DNA of 64,000 bases. Source: Psychrobacillus sp. FSL H8-0483 (lineage in GTDB: Bacteria; Bacillota; Bacilli; Bacillales_A; Planococcaceae). Positions 18,010-27,407 of this stretch are shown here, piece by piece. The DNA lies in assembly GCF_038637725.1 (NCBI RefSeq), contig NZ_CP152052.1, forward strand, positions 1,223,501-1,287,500. Direction: 5' to 3'. The notes under the pieces are model-generated. The model was not told the DNA's origin. It was given only the letters and a program-made list of their open reading frames with translations, and searched no databases. Within the stretch, counting starts at the first letter, position 1; each line of letters begins with the position of its first letter. The position numbers were made by a program, and so were the translations under genes.

Positions 18010-18709
18010 AATTCCTTCTAGAGGGTTAGTACTCATTTCCATGGTAAGTTTAGTGCTAGGTTTTATACTCGCCTACTCCTATAGTATTTCTTCCAAAAAT
18101 GAAAAAGAAACCTCTGGGAGTTCCTATTCATTCGAGGAAATGGAGAAATATAGAGAAGAATTGATTAATCAAAAAGAAAAAAACAAAGATCTCACGGAAG
18201 AAATTAATGAAAAACAACAGGAAATTAGAGATTTTGAACAGTCATTTGCAAGTAGTGAAGAAAGTGTAGAAGAGTTAGTAAAAGAAGCAGAAAAGCTAAG
18301 GTTATTAATAGGTGATATACCTTCTCAAGGAAAAGGGATTGCGGTTTCTTTACAAGATGGCGCTTATAATCCATCTCAAGAAAATCCAAATGACTATATT
18401 GTGCATGAAAGTCATGTTTTTAAAGTGATAAATGAATTAAAAATTTCTGGTGCTGAAGCTATTTCCATTAATGGACAGAGACTTCATGCGAATTCGTTTA
18501 TACGTTGTACAGGTCCAGTTATTACGGTAGATGGCAAGACATTCCCGGCGCCATTTACAATTGAAGCAGTAGGTGATCCATCCGTATTATTAGCCTCCGT
18601 TAATTTGGGTGGAGGAATTGTGGATCAGCTAACAAGCGACAATATTATAGTTACTGTCGAAGAAAGAGAGAAAATAACGATGCCAGCTTTACGAGGCGAC
18701 AAAAACTAA
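17987..18709 (+). CDS. ylxW: DUF881 family protein, YlxW-like
   Basis: About 240 aa. N-terminal membrane helix (LVLISMVSLVLGFILAYSYS), coiled coil at about 40-95, then the DUF881 domain (GKGIAVSLQDGAYNPS, ISINGQRLHANSFIRCTGPVI, INLGG-like end). TTG at 17987 is preferred: GAGGAGG lies nine bases before it, and the longer reading from 17948 has none. It overlaps divIB by 23 bp. Conserved next to divIB in Bacillus; function unknown, presumably at the membrane during division or wall growth. Confidence 0.8.
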   Translation: MKKSRLLKIPSRGLVLISMVSLVLGFILAYSYSISSKNEKETSGSSYSFEEMEKYREELINQKEKNKDLTEEINEKQQEIRDFEQSFASSEESVEELVKEAEKLRLLIGDIPSQGKGIAVSLQDGAYNPSQENPNDYIVHESHVFKVINELKISGAEAISINGQRLHANSFIRCTGPVITVDGKTFPAPFTIEAVGDPSVLLASVNLGGGIVDQLTSDNIIVTVEEREKITMPALRGDKN

Positions 18710-18731
18710 CAAAGGTGAAGGGGGCCGAATA

Positions 18732-19451
18732 ATGAAAAGAACCGTCTATATTCGGTTTACTATAATTTTGTTAATAGTTGGTTTTATGTTATCGGTTCAA
18801 TATAACACAGTACAAAATCCAGAAACTAGAGATACGAGAGATATTTGGGCAATTCGACAAGAACTGGCGAAAGAAACAGAATTACATTCAGAGTTGTTAT
18901 CGGAAGTTCGTGTACTTGAACAAACCATTGGTAAATACGAGAATATGGTCAACGAAAGTCCAAAAATTGCTTTAAATGATACGGTGGAACAGTTAGAAAG
19001 AGAAATTGGATTAGATGATGTGAATAGTCCAGGGCTTATGATAACTGTAGAACCCTCTTTAGAAAGTATGATTGTAGGACAAGCAATAGAAGAGATTTCA
19101 CCCGATTTACTTGTCCGTTTAATAAATGAAATTAATCGATTTAAAGCAAAAGCAGTAGAAGTAGACGGGAAACGGATTATATACTCCTCTGCTATAAGAG
19201 ATGTCAATGGTAAAACAACTGTAAACAACCTTGCGATTAGACGTGCTCCATTTAACATTAAAATAGGAACTTCTACATATGAAGATGCCAAAAAAATGTA
19301 CAATCAATTGGAGGCTTCAGCAATAGGTGACGACTTTTATATTGATAATTTAAGACTAGTAATTGGAGAGCCACAACATAGCATGAGTATATCTGCATAT
19401 GACCAAACAGTAAGTAAGCAATTTCTACAAGAAGTTCCAGGAGGAGAGTAA
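18732..19451 (+). CDS. ylxX: DUF881 family protein, YlxX-like
   Basis: 239 aa, paralogue of the preceding gene with the same plan: N-terminal membrane helix (FTIILLIVGFMLSVQYN), coiled coil about residues 35-85, and a DUF881 domain (SPGLMITVEPS, AVEVDGKRIIYSSAIRDVNGKTTVNN). In B. subtilis ylxW and ylxX are also tandem before sbp. ATG follows AAGGTGAAGGGGG. It ends four bases before sbp. Confidence 0.8.
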   Translation: MKRTVYIRFTIILLIVGFMLSVQYNTVQNPETRDTRDIWAIRQELAKETELHSELLSEVRVLEQTIGKYENMVNESPKIALNDTVEQLEREIGLDDVNSPGLMITVEPSLESMIVGQAIEEISPDLLVRLINEINRFKAKAVEVDGKRIIYSSAIRDVNGKTTVNNLAIRRAPFNIKIGTSTYEDAKKMYNQLEASAIGDDFYIDNLRLVIGEPQHSMSISAYDQTVSKQFLQEVPGGE

Positions 19452-19455
19452 TGAA

Positions 19456-19806
19456 ATGTGGTTACCATTATTAGGTCTAATACTTGGAATTTCACTTGGT
19501 CTTTTAACAGATATACAAATTCCAAAAATATATGAAAGCTATTTGTCCATAGCCGTTTTAGCTGCATTAGATACTCTGTTCGGAGGAATTCGAGCACAAT
19601 TGCAGCATGTCTATGATGATAAGGTATTTGTATCTGGATTCTTCTTTAATATTGCGCTAGCCGCTGCGCTAGCCTTCTTAGGAGTTCATCTGGGGGTTGA
19701 TTTATACTTAGCTGCTATATTTGCATTCGGTGTGCGTTTGTTTCAAAATATTGCTGTGATACGAAGAATTTTATTAACAAAATGGAGTGAGAGAAAAAAT
19801 GCATAA
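19456..19806 (+). CDS. sbp: Small basic protein Sbp (DUF1290)
   Basis: 116 aa, nearly all membrane: three to four helices with the family signature YLSIAVLAALDTLFGGIRAQ around residues 28-47 and DVYLAAIFAFGVRLFQNIAVIRR-like sequence at the end. Always found before ftsA in Bacillus; function unknown. ATG follows GGAGGAGAGT. Confidence 0.85.
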   Translation: MWLPLLGLILGISLGLLTDIQIPKIYESYLSIAVLAALDTLFGGIRAQLQHVYDDKVFVSGFFFNIALAAALAFLGVHLGVDLYLAAIFAFGVRLFQNIAVIRRILLTKWSERKNA

Positions 19807-19906
19807 AGTTTTCATGAATAATTTACTATTTCTTTAGAAAATTTTAGACTTTATACCTTTTTTACAATAGAATAATAAATAAAGAGTTTTTAGGAGGTGC
19901 TACGGG

Positions 19907-21196
19907 TTGAATCAATCTGAATTGTACGTATCATTAGATATCGGGTCGTCTTCCATTAAAGTTTTGATTGGAGAAATGAATGATGACTCGCTGCATGTTA
20001 TAGGAGTAGGAAATGTAAAATCAAATGGAATCCGTAAAGGCACCATTGTAGATATAGATGCAACAGTTCAGTCTATTAAAAAAGCCATAAGTGAGGCTGA
20101 AAGAATGATTGGAATGTCTATTCAAGAAATAGTGTTAGGAATCCCTGCTAACTTAGCAAACATACAAAACGTTAAAGGTGTAGTAGCTGTTAATAGAGAA
20201 GATAGAGAAATTACGGATGGAGATTTGGAACGTGTAATCGAATCTGCTCAAGTAATGTCTATTCCTCCTGAGAGAGAGCTAATTAATATTGCGCCTAAGC
20301 AGTTTATCGTCGACCACTTGGAAGAAATAAAAGATCCTCGTGGCATGATAGGTACTCGTCTTGAGATGGATGGAATCATGATGACTACATCAAAAACAAT
20401 TTTACATAACGTGTTAAGATGTGTGGAAAGAGCCGGTCTTCAGGTAAGAGAGATATATTTACAGCCTCTAGCAGGCGGTCATTTTGCTTTAACAGAAGAC
20501 GAAAAAAATCATGGCACCGCTTATATTGATATTGGTGGCGGATCCACAACAATTGCTATTTTCAATGAAGGTCACTTGATTAATACTTCTGTTATTCCAG
20601 TTGGTGGAGATCATATTACAAAAGATTTATCGATCGTTTTGAAAACACCAACAGAACAAGCAGAGATGATTAAATTAAAATATGGACATGCTTTTTATGA
20701 TGATGCTTCAGATGACGAACTTTTTGAGGTTCCAGTTATTGGTGCAGATATGAAAGAACAATACTCTCAACGATATATTGCGGAGATAATTGGGGTTCGT
20801 TTAGAGGAATTGTTTGAATTGATATTGGAAGATTTTTACCGTATTGGTCTCCAAGACTTGCCAGGTGGTGTTGTTATTACCGGGGGAGTATCAAAATTAG
20901 AAGGTATTGGTCAACTGGCAAGACATATTTTACAAACAAGAGTGAGATTGTATACACCAGACTATATTGGTGTTCGTGAGCCGCAATACACAACAGCGGT
21001 TGGTCTTATAAGATATGCCTATAAAGAAGATCTTTTCTATGGTAAAATTGGGAATAGCCATGCTTTATCTCAGCTTGCGCATAATGAAGTAGTTTCTAGT
21101 CCAAAAAAACAAAAACAAACACAAAATTTGACAAGTGAAAACAAAGAGAGTGCGATGACAAAAGCGAAGAAATTCTTCGACAAATTTTTTGAATGA
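19907..21196 (+). CDS. ftsA: Cell division protein FtsA
   Basis: 429 aa actin-like ATPase: LDIGSSSIKVLIGE (phosphate 1), the 1C domain, IDIGGGSTTIAIFN (phosphate 2), VITGGVSKLEGIG (adenosine), and a C-terminal amphipathic helix (TKAKKFFDKFFE) for membrane binding. It anchors FtsZ to the membrane. TTG start at 19907, behind TAGGAGGTGC. The 100-bp space before it may hold a promoter, but I see no convincing -35/-10 pair. Confidence 0.95.
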   Translation: MNQSELYVSLDIGSSSIKVLIGEMNDDSLHVIGVGNVKSNGIRKGTIVDIDATVQSIKKAISEAERMIGMSIQEIVLGIPANLANIQNVKGVVAVNREDREITDGDLERVIESAQVMSIPPERELINIAPKQFIVDHLEEIKDPRGMIGTRLEMDGIMMTTSKTILHNVLRCVERAGLQVREIYLQPLAGGHFALTEDEKNHGTAYIDIGGGSTTIAIFNEGHLINTSVIPVGGDHITKDLSIVLKTPTEQAEMIKLKYGHAFYDDASDDELFEVPVIGADMKEQYSQRYIAEIIGVRLEELFELILEDFYRIGLQDLPGGVVITGGVSKLEGIGQLARHILQTRVRLYTPDYIGVREPQYTTAVGLIRYAYKEDLFYGKIGNSHALSQLAHNEVVSSPKKQKQTQNLTSENKESAMTKAKKFFDKFFE

Positions 21197-21237
21197 CAAA
21201 CCTTTATCATAGTTGAAAGAATATAGGAGGCAATAGC

Positions 21238-22395
21238 ATGTTAGAATTTGAAACAAACGAAGATCAATTAGCGATTATTAAAGTTATTGGAGTCGGTGGC
21301 GGCGGTAACAACGCAGTAAATCGAATGATTGAACACGGAGTTCAAGGTGTTGATTTTATAGCAGTTAATACGGATGCACAAGCTCTAAATATGTCAAAAG
21401 CCGAAGTGAAACTTCAAATTGGTGGTAAATTGACGAGAGGATTAGGAGCAGGCGCGAATCCCGAAGTTGGAAAGAAAGCAGCGGAAGAAAGCAAAGAACT
21501 AATAGAAGAAGCATTAAGAGGCGCTGATATGGTATTTGTTACTGCTGGAATGGGTGGAGGAACCGGTACTGGAGCAGCTCCTGTAATTGCTCAAATTGCC
21601 CGTGATTTAGGAGCTCTAACAGTAGGAGTAGTTACTCGTCCATTTACATTTGAAGGACGTAAACGTTCTACGCAAGCTGTAGGTGGTATCGGGATGATGA
21701 AAGAAGCGGTTGATACGCTTATCGTTATTCCAAATGATCGCTTACTTGAAATCGTAGACAAAAATACGCCAATGCTTGAAGCATTTAGAGAAGCAGATAA
21801 TGTTTTACGTCAAGGGGTTCAGGGTATTTCAGATTTAATCGCTGTTCCAGGATTAATTAACCTAGACTTTGCAGATGTTAAAACGATTATGTCCAATAAA
21901 GGGGCAGCACTAATGGGAATTGGTATTTCTGCAGGTGAGAATCGTGCTGCAGAAGCTGCGAAAAAAGCAATCTCAAGTCCTCTTCTTGAAACATCTATTG
22001 ATGGAGCGACAGGTGTACTTATGAATATTACAGGTGGATCCAATTTAAGTTTATTTGAAGTTCAAGAAGCTGCTGATATTGTTGCTTCTGCTTCGGATGA
22101 AGAAGTAAATATGATTTTTGGTTCAGTTATTAATGATAACTTGAAAGATGAAATAGTCGTTACTGTAATTGCAACAGGGTTTAACGAAGAAGTAATTACG
22201 CAAAAACAACCTAGAGGTACAGGATTCGGTGCTGCTAGAGCTCAACATGCTGCAACAACACCTAATCGTGAACCACGAAAAGAAGAACAACATACACAAC
22301 AACCATTACACCAAGAACGTCAAACATCAAGTCATCAACAAGAAGATGCACTAGACATTCCGACGTTTTTGAGAAATCGTCAACGTAGAAACTAA
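21238..22395 (+). CDS. ftsZ: Cell division GTPase FtsZ
   Basis: 385 aa tubulin homologue. [14 protein letters not shown] at the N terminus, signature [15 protein letters not shown] at about 104-118, and T7 loop [11 protein letters not shown] near 208. After a Gln-rich linker comes the conserved C-terminal peptide [13 protein letters not shown], which binds FtsA and SepF. It polymerises into the Z ring. The start follows AGGAGG. A strong terminator follows, ending the cluster. Confidence 0.98.
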   Translation: MLEFETNEDQLAIIKVIGVGGGGNNAVNRMIEHGVQGVDFIAVNTDAQALNMSKAEVKLQIGGKLTRGLGAGANPEVGKKAAEESKELIEEALRGADMVFVTAGMGGGTGTGAAPVIAQIARDLGALTVGVVTRPFTFEGRKRSTQAVGGIGMMKEAVDTLIVIPNDRLLEIVDKNTPMLEAFREADNVLRQGVQGISDLIAVPGLINLDFADVKTIMSNKGAALMGIGISAGENRAAEAAKKAISSPLLETSIDGATGVLMNITGGSNLSLFEVQEAADIVASASDEEVNMIFGSVINDNLKDEIVVTVIATGFNEEVITQKQPRGTGFGAARAQHAATTPNREPRKEEQHTQQPLHQERQTSSHQQEDALDIPTFLRNRQRRN

Positions 22396-22414
22396 TCTTC
22401 ATATATTAATAGAA

Positions 22415-22447
22415 AAGCAACCACCTTATCGGTGGTTGCTTTTTTTT
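22415..22447 (+). terminator. Terminator of ftsZ / dcw cluster
   Basis: Perfect 11-bp stem AAGCAACCACC / GGTGGTTGCTT with TTATC loop, followed by a long T run. Confidence 0.95.
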
Positions 22448-22453
22448 GTTCAA

Positions 22454-22649
22454 GGCTCTGTTTAAAGATTATGTTGTTACCTGCCGAAAATCCGTCGATT
22501 TCCGCTGTCGAACTGCCTGCCACATGGATGTGGCGAATGTAGTATTTGTCCCTATAAGCCCGCTATGGGGTCTTGGCAGCCCATTTTCCAGTGGAGTATC
22601 GCGGATTTTCGTCTCAAAATAAAATGCAACAGCCTAATTTAACAGAGCC
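22454..22649 (+). repeat. Repeat family R2, 196-bp copy with intact inverted ends
   Basis: Left end GGCTCTGTTTAAA (22454-22466), right end TTTAACAGAGCC (22638-22649), a nearly perfect 12-bp terminal inverted repeat. Internal blocks match 849-1118: CTGCCGAAAATCCG, GGATGTGGCGAATGTAG, TTTTCCAGTGGAG. No coding capacity; a MITE-like element of an unidentified transposon. No clear target duplication. Confidence 0.7.
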
Positions 22650-22770
22650 TTTATCAACGAATAATAAAGGTTCTATCCACTTATTAAAGAATAAGAAAGT
22701 AGATAATTTTCCGTTCCATAAATCCAGTGTTTTAGATATTTTGGAGAAAAAGATCGATTCAATACTACTG

Positions 22771-22900
22771 TTGATTTCCGTTACAGGCGGACGCTTTCCG
22801 CGGGGTGAGCGATAAGCCATCACCGCCGCTTTCGCGTTCGTTGTGATGGCTCATCTGTCTCACTCATCCCGCTGGAGTCGCCGCCTTCTACTACAATCAA
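22771..22900 (+). repeat. Repeat family R1, core only
   Basis: 130-bp core beginning TTGATTTCCG and ending AATCAA, imperfectly self-complementary: GGCGGACGCTTTCCGCGGGG on the left against CCCGCTGGAGTCGCCGCC on the right. It lacks the outer flanks found at 46814 and 60547, so the core can occur by itself. Confidence 0.75.
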
Positions 22901-23169
22901 GTAAATATTCAATCATCAAAGAAAGGATAACTAAAAGATAAGAGGGAGTATATACTTTTTGGGTGTATAAAGTCACTAATACTTTGAACGATATGAAAAT
23001 GCAATGGATTTACACAAGGTAAGGTAGAGCGGATGGACCTGTTAGCTAGTAAGAATCTTTAAGAAGAGCATTTCTGCTAATTTTCTTCTACTGGTAAAAG
23101 AGTATATGACAAAAAAATAGTTAGCATCCATGTATAGAGGAGCACTAGAGCACCCGAAATTGTATCTAC

Positions 23170-23275
23170 GGAGGCCCGCACGATGCGGGTCAGACAGTCG
23201 TTGCGAAATGTTCTTTTATTTTGCGACGAGCTTTGCGCAGGAGCACCATGAAGTCGCGAACTTAGACTGTCCTCC
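23170..23275 (+). repeat. Palindromic intergenic repeat with inner hairpin
   Basis: GGAGG (23170-23174) plus ACAGTC (23094-type arm at 23194-23199) pairs with GACTGTCCTCC at 23265-23275. The left arm is split by the perfect mini-hairpin CCCGCA-CGA-TGCGGG. The inner hairpin followed by TCAGACAGTCG resembles 2895-2925. A structured dispersed repeat or small RNA-like fold; no gene. Confidence 0.45.
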
Positions 23276-23393
23276 TCTGAAGCTTTATTAGTTGGAAAGC
23301 ATCTTTTCCCTCATTATCCAAAAAGATCTTACCCTTATTCGTACCGTTGAAGGAGGGCGACGGACAGACAAATGCCATAAGATTACCGAGAAA

Positions 23394-23433
23394 AGAGAGG
23401 CTGGTCGTGACGTTAGTCACGATCAGCCTCTCT
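23394..23433. terminator. 18-bp near-perfect hairpin, best read as a minus-strand terminator
   Basis: AGAGAGGCTGGTCGTGAC and its complement (one G-T pair) around a GTTA loop. On the minus strand it is followed by TTTT then CTCGG; on the plus strand by TAAAAAAT. There is no minus-strand gene to its right that would need it (spoIIGA is plus), so it may be a relic. Confidence 0.4.
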
Positions 23434-23781
23434 AAAAAATCAATCGGTAGTGATATAGCAATAAGTCTGTCCAAAGACCTCCGAAAACGATACAAAACAG
23501 GTTTAGTACTTAGAGGGCGCCTGCGCTTTTCTTAATCAAACAAGCAACATGTCTCCAAAAGTTGGAGGAGAACGACTTACAGAATACTGCCACAAGAATA
23601 CAGAAAATAGAGTAGAGTGAAGTGAAGTGAAGTCTGTCCAAATTACTCTAGAAACGATTCAGAATAAGCTGCCCCAAAAAACTTCTATTCCAAGTGATAT
23701 CCCAAAAAAATTAGGGAGGATTGCTTGGCAACTACTGAGGATGAGTAGATTTAGAAATATTATTTTTATTGTATTAATTTT

Positions 23782-23848
23782 TTGTCGTTTAAAAAAGTGG
23801 TTTTGGAACGTTCTTTTGACAAATTTCTTAGATAAGGGATGCTAAGAT
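23782..23848 (+). promoter_or_regulatory. Probable spoIIG promoter with long spacer and 0A-like box
   Basis: TTGACA at 23816-23821 is separated by 21 bp from TAAGAT (23843-23848), 22 bases before the spoIIGA start. The B. subtilis spoIIG promoter likewise has good boxes too far apart (22 bp) and needs phosphorylated Spo0A. TTGTCGTT at 23782 is close to the 0A box (TGNCGAA, mismatched at the end). Assignment is by analogy. Confidence 0.5.
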
Positions 23849-23869
23849 TTAGACAAAAGGAGGAGAGCC

Positions 23870-24712
23870 ATGTACGCGGAAGTTATGATAGCAACTAATA
23901 CTTTTTTCAACTATACCGTTTTAGCATTTGCAAACAGAATTGGTTGGATTGAAAATCAAAAAAGATATTTGCTACTTTCTGCTTTTACTGCTGGAGTGAT
24001 AACAGTAATTTTTTCACATCATGTTATGACATTGTTTTTTACTTTCTTCCTCATGATCGGAATCGCTTTTTGGAAGAAACGTACACAAATTGTCAAAGCA
24101 ATAACATTGACGTTACTCGCAAGTATTTTTGCTGGTGGTTTATTAACAGCGATTGCCCCAATGTATACAAATAGTAGTAATACATTTATGATCGTAAATT
24201 TTGCGTTAATAGCAACGGGCGGATTATATTTGCTAACGAAACATGTTCTGCATCTAAATATTGCACATTCGGATAGAGAATTACTATATTCATCTAATGT
24301 CACTTTGTTTGGAAACACAAAAGAGTTAACTCTTTTTATTGACTCCGGAAATGAATGTAAAGAGCCGCTTTCTAATGCTCCAGTCCATTTTGTAGCCGCT
24401 GAAGTGCTACAAGGTGTCCTTCCAGAATCTCTGTTTCGAGCAATCAGCAATTGGGAATTTGAAAAAAATGTAGGGTTGGATAAACTTCCAAAAGAATATG
24501 CAAGTAAATTACGTTTAATACCTATTTCTACTATACAAAAAGAAAAAGCATGGGTTATTGGTATTAAGTACGAACAATGGATTGTAAACGATCTAGTATT
24601 GCCTAAAGGATATATTGTGATGACTAGGGTAAAAGACAAATTTCCACATGGAGCGGATGGAATTTTGCATAGTTCCTCGTACTTTTATTTAAAGAAAAGG
24701 AGTGTCAAATAA
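23870..24712 (+). CDS. spoIIGA: Sporulation sigma-E factor processing peptidase SpoIIGA
   Basis: 280 aa. The N-terminal half has about five membrane helices ([24 protein letters not shown] onward); the C-terminal half is an aspartic protease domain with [14 protein letters not shown], the catalytic Asp in DSGN near residue 156, and ending [12 protein letters not shown]. It cleaves pro-SigE in the mother cell on a signal from SpoIIR. Slightly shorter than the roughly 309 aa of B. subtilis. ATG follows AAAGGAGGAG. It overlaps sigE by one base (TAATG). Confidence 0.93.
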   Translation: MYAEVMIATNTFFNYTVLAFANRIGWIENQKRYLLLSAFTAGVITVIFSHHVMTLFFTFFLMIGIAFWKKRTQIVKAITLTLLASIFAGGLLTAIAPMYTNSSNTFMIVNFALIATGGLYLLTKHVLHLNIAHSDRELLYSSNVTLFGNTKELTLFIDSGNECKEPLSNAPVHFVAAEVLQGVLPESLFRAISNWEFEKNVGLDKLPKEYASKLRLIPISTIQKEKAWVIGIKYEQWIVNDLVLPKGYIVMTRVKDKFPHGADGILHSSSYFYLKKRSVK

Positions 24713-25419
24713 TGTTGTTGAACTTGTTACGCCGAGTGTATTTTTGGTTTCTTTCTCTTAGGAGAAAGGGAGTACATTATATTGGTGGCAATGAATCCCT
24801 ACCCAAGCCACTCTCAAGAGAAGAAGAACGAGAAATGCTTTTATCCTTTATGGAAGGTAATGAACACGCAAGAGACGTTTTAATTGAGCGGAATTTAAGA
24901 CTGGTTGTTTATATTGCAAGGAGATTTGATCAAACGAATACAAATATCGAAGATTTGATTAGTATTGGTTCTATTGGACTTATCAAGGCAGTGGAAACCT
25001 TTAATCTGGATAAAGGTATTAAGCTTGCAACATATGCATCTAGATGTATTGAGAATGAAATACTTATGCATTTGCGGAAAACAAACCGAATGAAATCGGA
25101 AGTTTCCTTTGATGAACCATTAAATTCAGATTCAGATGGAAATGAGCTCCTCTTATCCGATATATTAGGAACTAGTGAAGATTTAATCATTGAGGATGTG
25201 GAAAAAAAATTAGAGCGTCAGCATGTATTTGAAGCGATTAATCTGCTTGGAAATCGGGAAAAGTATATTATGCAATGTCGTTTTGGATTAAATGGACAGG
25301 AAGAAATGACTCAAAAAGAAGTAGCTGATCATTTAGGAATTTCCCAGTCTTATATATCTCGTTTAGAAAAGAAAATAATTTTAGATTTAAAAGAGCTGTT
25401 AAATGAACCGATAGCTTAA
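24712..25419 (+). CDS. sigE: RNA polymerase sigma factor SigE (pro-SigE)
   Basis: 235 aa. N-terminal amphipathic pro-sequence ([27 protein letters not shown]) removed by SpoIIGA; region 2 ([58 protein letters not shown]); region 4 helix-turn-helix ([22 protein letters not shown]). It directs early mother-cell transcription. Translationally coupled to spoIIGA. Confidence 0.96.
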   Translation: MLLNLLRRVYFWFLSLRRKGVHYIGGNESLPKPLSREEEREMLLSFMEGNEHARDVLIERNLRLVVYIARRFDQTNTNIEDLISIGSIGLIKAVETFNLDKGIKLATYASRCIENEILMHLRKTNRMKSEVSFDEPLNSDSDGNELLLSDILGTSEDLIIEDVEKKLERQHVFEAINLLGNREKYIMQCRFGLNGQEEMTQKEVADHLGISQSYISRLEKKIILDLKELLNEPIA

Positions 25420-25509
25420 TGGGTGAAATTGGATGCTGCTAGCTCCGAATAAACTTCAAACTCACGGACAAACTGACTTAGAACAATTAAAAAGTCCGGA
25501 GGAAGATCT

Positions 25510-26292
25510 ATGACGAGAACAAAAGTTGAATTATGCGGCATTGATACATCTAAGCTTCCTTTACTTTCCCACGAACAAATGAAAGAAATGTTTATTCGGT
25601 TACAAGCAGGAGAAGAATCCGTAAAAGAAGAATTAGTAATGGGTAATCTAAGATTAGTTTTAAGTTTAGTTCAACGGTTTGCTTATCGAGGAGAACAAGC
25701 CGATGATTTGTTTCAGGTTGGTTGTATAGGACTTATTAAGTCCATAGAGAATTTTGATTTAAAGCATAACGTACGATTTTCTACGTATGCTGTCCCTATG
25801 ATCATTGGAGAAATAAAAAGACATTTGCGTGACCATCATTCCGTACGTGTTTCGAGGTCATTAAGAGATATTGCATATAAAGCCATGAAAGCAAAAGAAC
25901 AATATATAAATGACCATTTAGAAGAGCCTACACTAGAAGACTTATCGAAAATATTAGAAATTCCAGTTGAGGACATATTGCTATCATTAGATGCCATTCA
26001 AGACCCTGTTTCTCTTCAAGAACCTATTTTTAGTGATGGGGGAGATGCTATCTATATGATGGACCAATTATGTGACAATGATGTGTCAGAAGATCAATGG
26101 GTTACTTATTTTACCGTGAAAGAGAGTTTTCAAAAGTTAGATACAAGGCAAAAGAAAATCTTGACAAAAAGGATTTATTTCGGAGCTACCCAAACCGAAA
26201 TAGCAATGGATCTAGGGTTATCACAGGCACAAATATCCCGTTTAGAAAAAAGTGCACTTTCCACCATCCAAAATCAATTGAATCCAAAATAA
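25510..26292 (+). CDS. sigG: RNA polymerase sigma factor SigG
   Basis: 260 aa. Starts MTRTKVELCGIDTSKLPLLSHEQM, the SigG signature that interacts with anti-sigma factors. Region 2 QVGCIGLIKSIENFDLKHNVRFSTYAVPMIIGEIKRHLRD; region 4 GATQTEIAMDLGLSQAQISRLEK. It controls late forespore genes. ATG at 25510 follows CCGGAGGAAG. It lies 90 bp after sigE, as in B. subtilis; I cannot pick out a SigF/SigG promoter with confidence in that gap. A terminator follows. Confidence 0.96.
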   Translation: MTRTKVELCGIDTSKLPLLSHEQMKEMFIRLQAGEESVKEELVMGNLRLVLSLVQRFAYRGEQADDLFQVGCIGLIKSIENFDLKHNVRFSTYAVPMIIGEIKRHLRDHHSVRVSRSLRDIAYKAMKAKEQYINDHLEEPTLEDLSKILEIPVEDILLSLDAIQDPVSLQEPIFSDGGDAIYMMDQLCDNDVSEDQWVTYFTVKESFQKLDTRQKKILTKRIYFGATQTEIAMDLGLSQAQISRLEKSALSTIQNQLNPK

Positions 26293-26325
26293 TAGCTTGG
26301 TCTACGTCAATGGTCAGGCCTACAC

Positions 26326-26363
26326 AAAAAATGCTTTTTCTGCATAGAAAAAGCGTTTTTTTC
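26326..26363 (+). terminator. Terminator of sigG
   Basis: Stem AATGCTTTTTCT / AGAAAAAGCGTT, loop GCAT, followed by T run; A tract before the stem. Confidence 0.85.
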
Positions 26364-26398
26364 TTTTTCGTTCATATAATATAGAAAGGGGGTTAAGT

Positions 26399-26638
26399 AT
26401 GAAATTTTCAGAGGCACAACAAAAAGAGGTCATAGAAGCAAATAGCGGTCAATTATTAGGATTTATAGTGGATGCAGAAATAGATAAAGATAGCGGACAT
26501 ATTATTTCATTTATTGTAGAAACAAATGGAGCTTATCCATCCATATTTAATAAAAAAAGAGAAACGAAAAAAATTGCTGTTCAAAATATAGCGATAATTG
26601 GAAAAGATGTTATTATTGTTTCAAAAAACTTAGAATAG
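26399..26638 (+). CDS. ylmC: YlmC/YmxH-family sporulation-associated PRC-barrel protein
   Basis: 79 aa with a PRC-barrel fold: MKFSEAQQKEVIEANSGQLLGFIVDAEIDKDSGHIISFIVE and a C-terminal QNIAIIGKDVIIV strand. YlmC/YmxH proteins are found only in spore formers, next to sigG or in dapA-type clusters; molecular role unknown. ATG follows AAAGGGGG. In B. subtilis ylmD comes next; here it is missing at this site (see the YlmD-like gene at 61781). Confidence 0.8.
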   Translation: MKFSEAQQKEVIEANSGQLLGFIVDAEIDKDSGHIISFIVETNGAYPSIFNKKRETKKIAVQNIAIIGKDVIIVSKNLE

Positions 26639-26651
26639 GCATGTTTCATCA

Positions 26652-26680
26652 TTGATAAAACGGCCTTTCATTGTTACAAT
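26652..26680 (+). promoter_or_regulatory. SigA-type promoter for ylmE-sepF-ylmG
   Basis: TTGATA (26652-26657), 17-bp spacer, TACAAT (26675-26680). Predicted start about 28 bases before the ylmE ATG. Confidence 0.75.
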
Positions 26681-26714
26681 AAACAAAAACAATTGATGAA
26701 AAGTTGGTTTTTAA

Positions 26715-27407
26715 ATGACAAATGTGCAGCAAAATTTAATACTTATTCAACAAAAAATGGAAGATGCTTGTATTCGTGCTAATAGAAAAGCGGAATATGT
26801 TACAATTATTGCAGTAACGAAAGAAGTTTCCGTGGATAGAACGAAAGAAGTTATTCTTACTGGTGTAAACCATCTTGGAGAAAACAGACCAGAAGGTTTA
26901 AAGAAAAAATTAGATGCCATTTCAGTCGATGTTAAATGGCATTACATAGGGTCTTTACAAACGAGAAAAGTTAAATCGGTTATCAATGAAGTGGATTATT
27001 TACATTCATTAGATCGAATTAGTTTAGCAGAAGAAATAGAAAAAAGAGCAACTTCTATAAAAGATTGCTTTGTGCAAGTCAATGTGGCAGAAGAAGAATC
27101 AAAACATGGTCTTTCTTTTGAAGAAGTAGAAACCTTTATCGAAGAGTTAAAAAACTTTTCACGTATACGTGTCATTGGTTTGATGACGATGGCTCCAGAT
27201 ACGGACGATGATTCTGTCATTCGAAATGTTTTTCGTAAACTAAAAGAATTACAAGTGAAAATTGCAAATAAGCAATTACCATACGCTCCATGCAATGAGT
27301 TATCGATGGGTATGTCTGGAGACTATGAAATAGCTATTGAGGAAGGCGCTACATTTGTTAGAATTGGAACAGCATTAGTCGGCAAAGAGAAGAAGGAGGT
27401 TTTATGA
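26715..27407 (+). CDS. ylmE: PLP homeostasis protein, YggS/YlmE family
   Basis: 230 aa single-domain alanine-racemase-like barrel: [10 protein letters not shown] near residue 35 carries the PLP lysine, then [26 protein letters not shown], and the phosphate-binding end [28 protein letters not shown]. The family buffers pyridoxal phosphate and has no known catalysis. It starts ATG at 26715 with a weak ribosome site. It overlaps sepF by ATGA. Conserved next to sepF across Firmicutes. Confidence 0.92.
   Translation: MTNVQQNLILIQQKMEDACIRANRKAEYVTIIAVTKEVSVDRTKEVILTGVNHLGENRPEGLKKKLDAISVDVKWHYIGSLQTRKVKSVINEVDYLHSLDRISLAEEIEKRATSIKDCFVQVNVAEEESKHGLSFEEVETFIEELKNFSRIRVIGLMTMAPDTDDDSVIRNVFRKLKELQVKIANKQLPYAPCNELSMGMSGDYEIAIEEGATFVRIGTALVGKEKKEVL

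Larger units (their letters stand above)
22901..23815 (+). other. Gene-free stretch between R1 repeat and spoIIG
   Basis: About 0.9 kb with no credible gene: short open frames have no ribosome site or family resemblance. It holds two palindromic structures (listed separately at 23170 and 23394), the pair GTCTGTCCAAA at 23467 and 23635 with similar following bases, and a small hairpin CTCCAAAAGTTGGAG near 23551. It looks like degraded repeat DNA. Confidence 0.6.

Noticed and set aside
22573-23535. Short frames in the 22.4-23.9 kb gap (22573-22815, 22614-22823, 23262-23495, 23347-23535)
   Set aside because: They run through R2/R1 repeats or palindromes and lack ribosome sites; composition is that of repeat DNA.
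24019-24639. 206-codon open frame antisense to spoIIGA
   Set aside because: spoIIGA is clearly coding on the plus strand; the antisense frame has no ribosome site or family resemblance.
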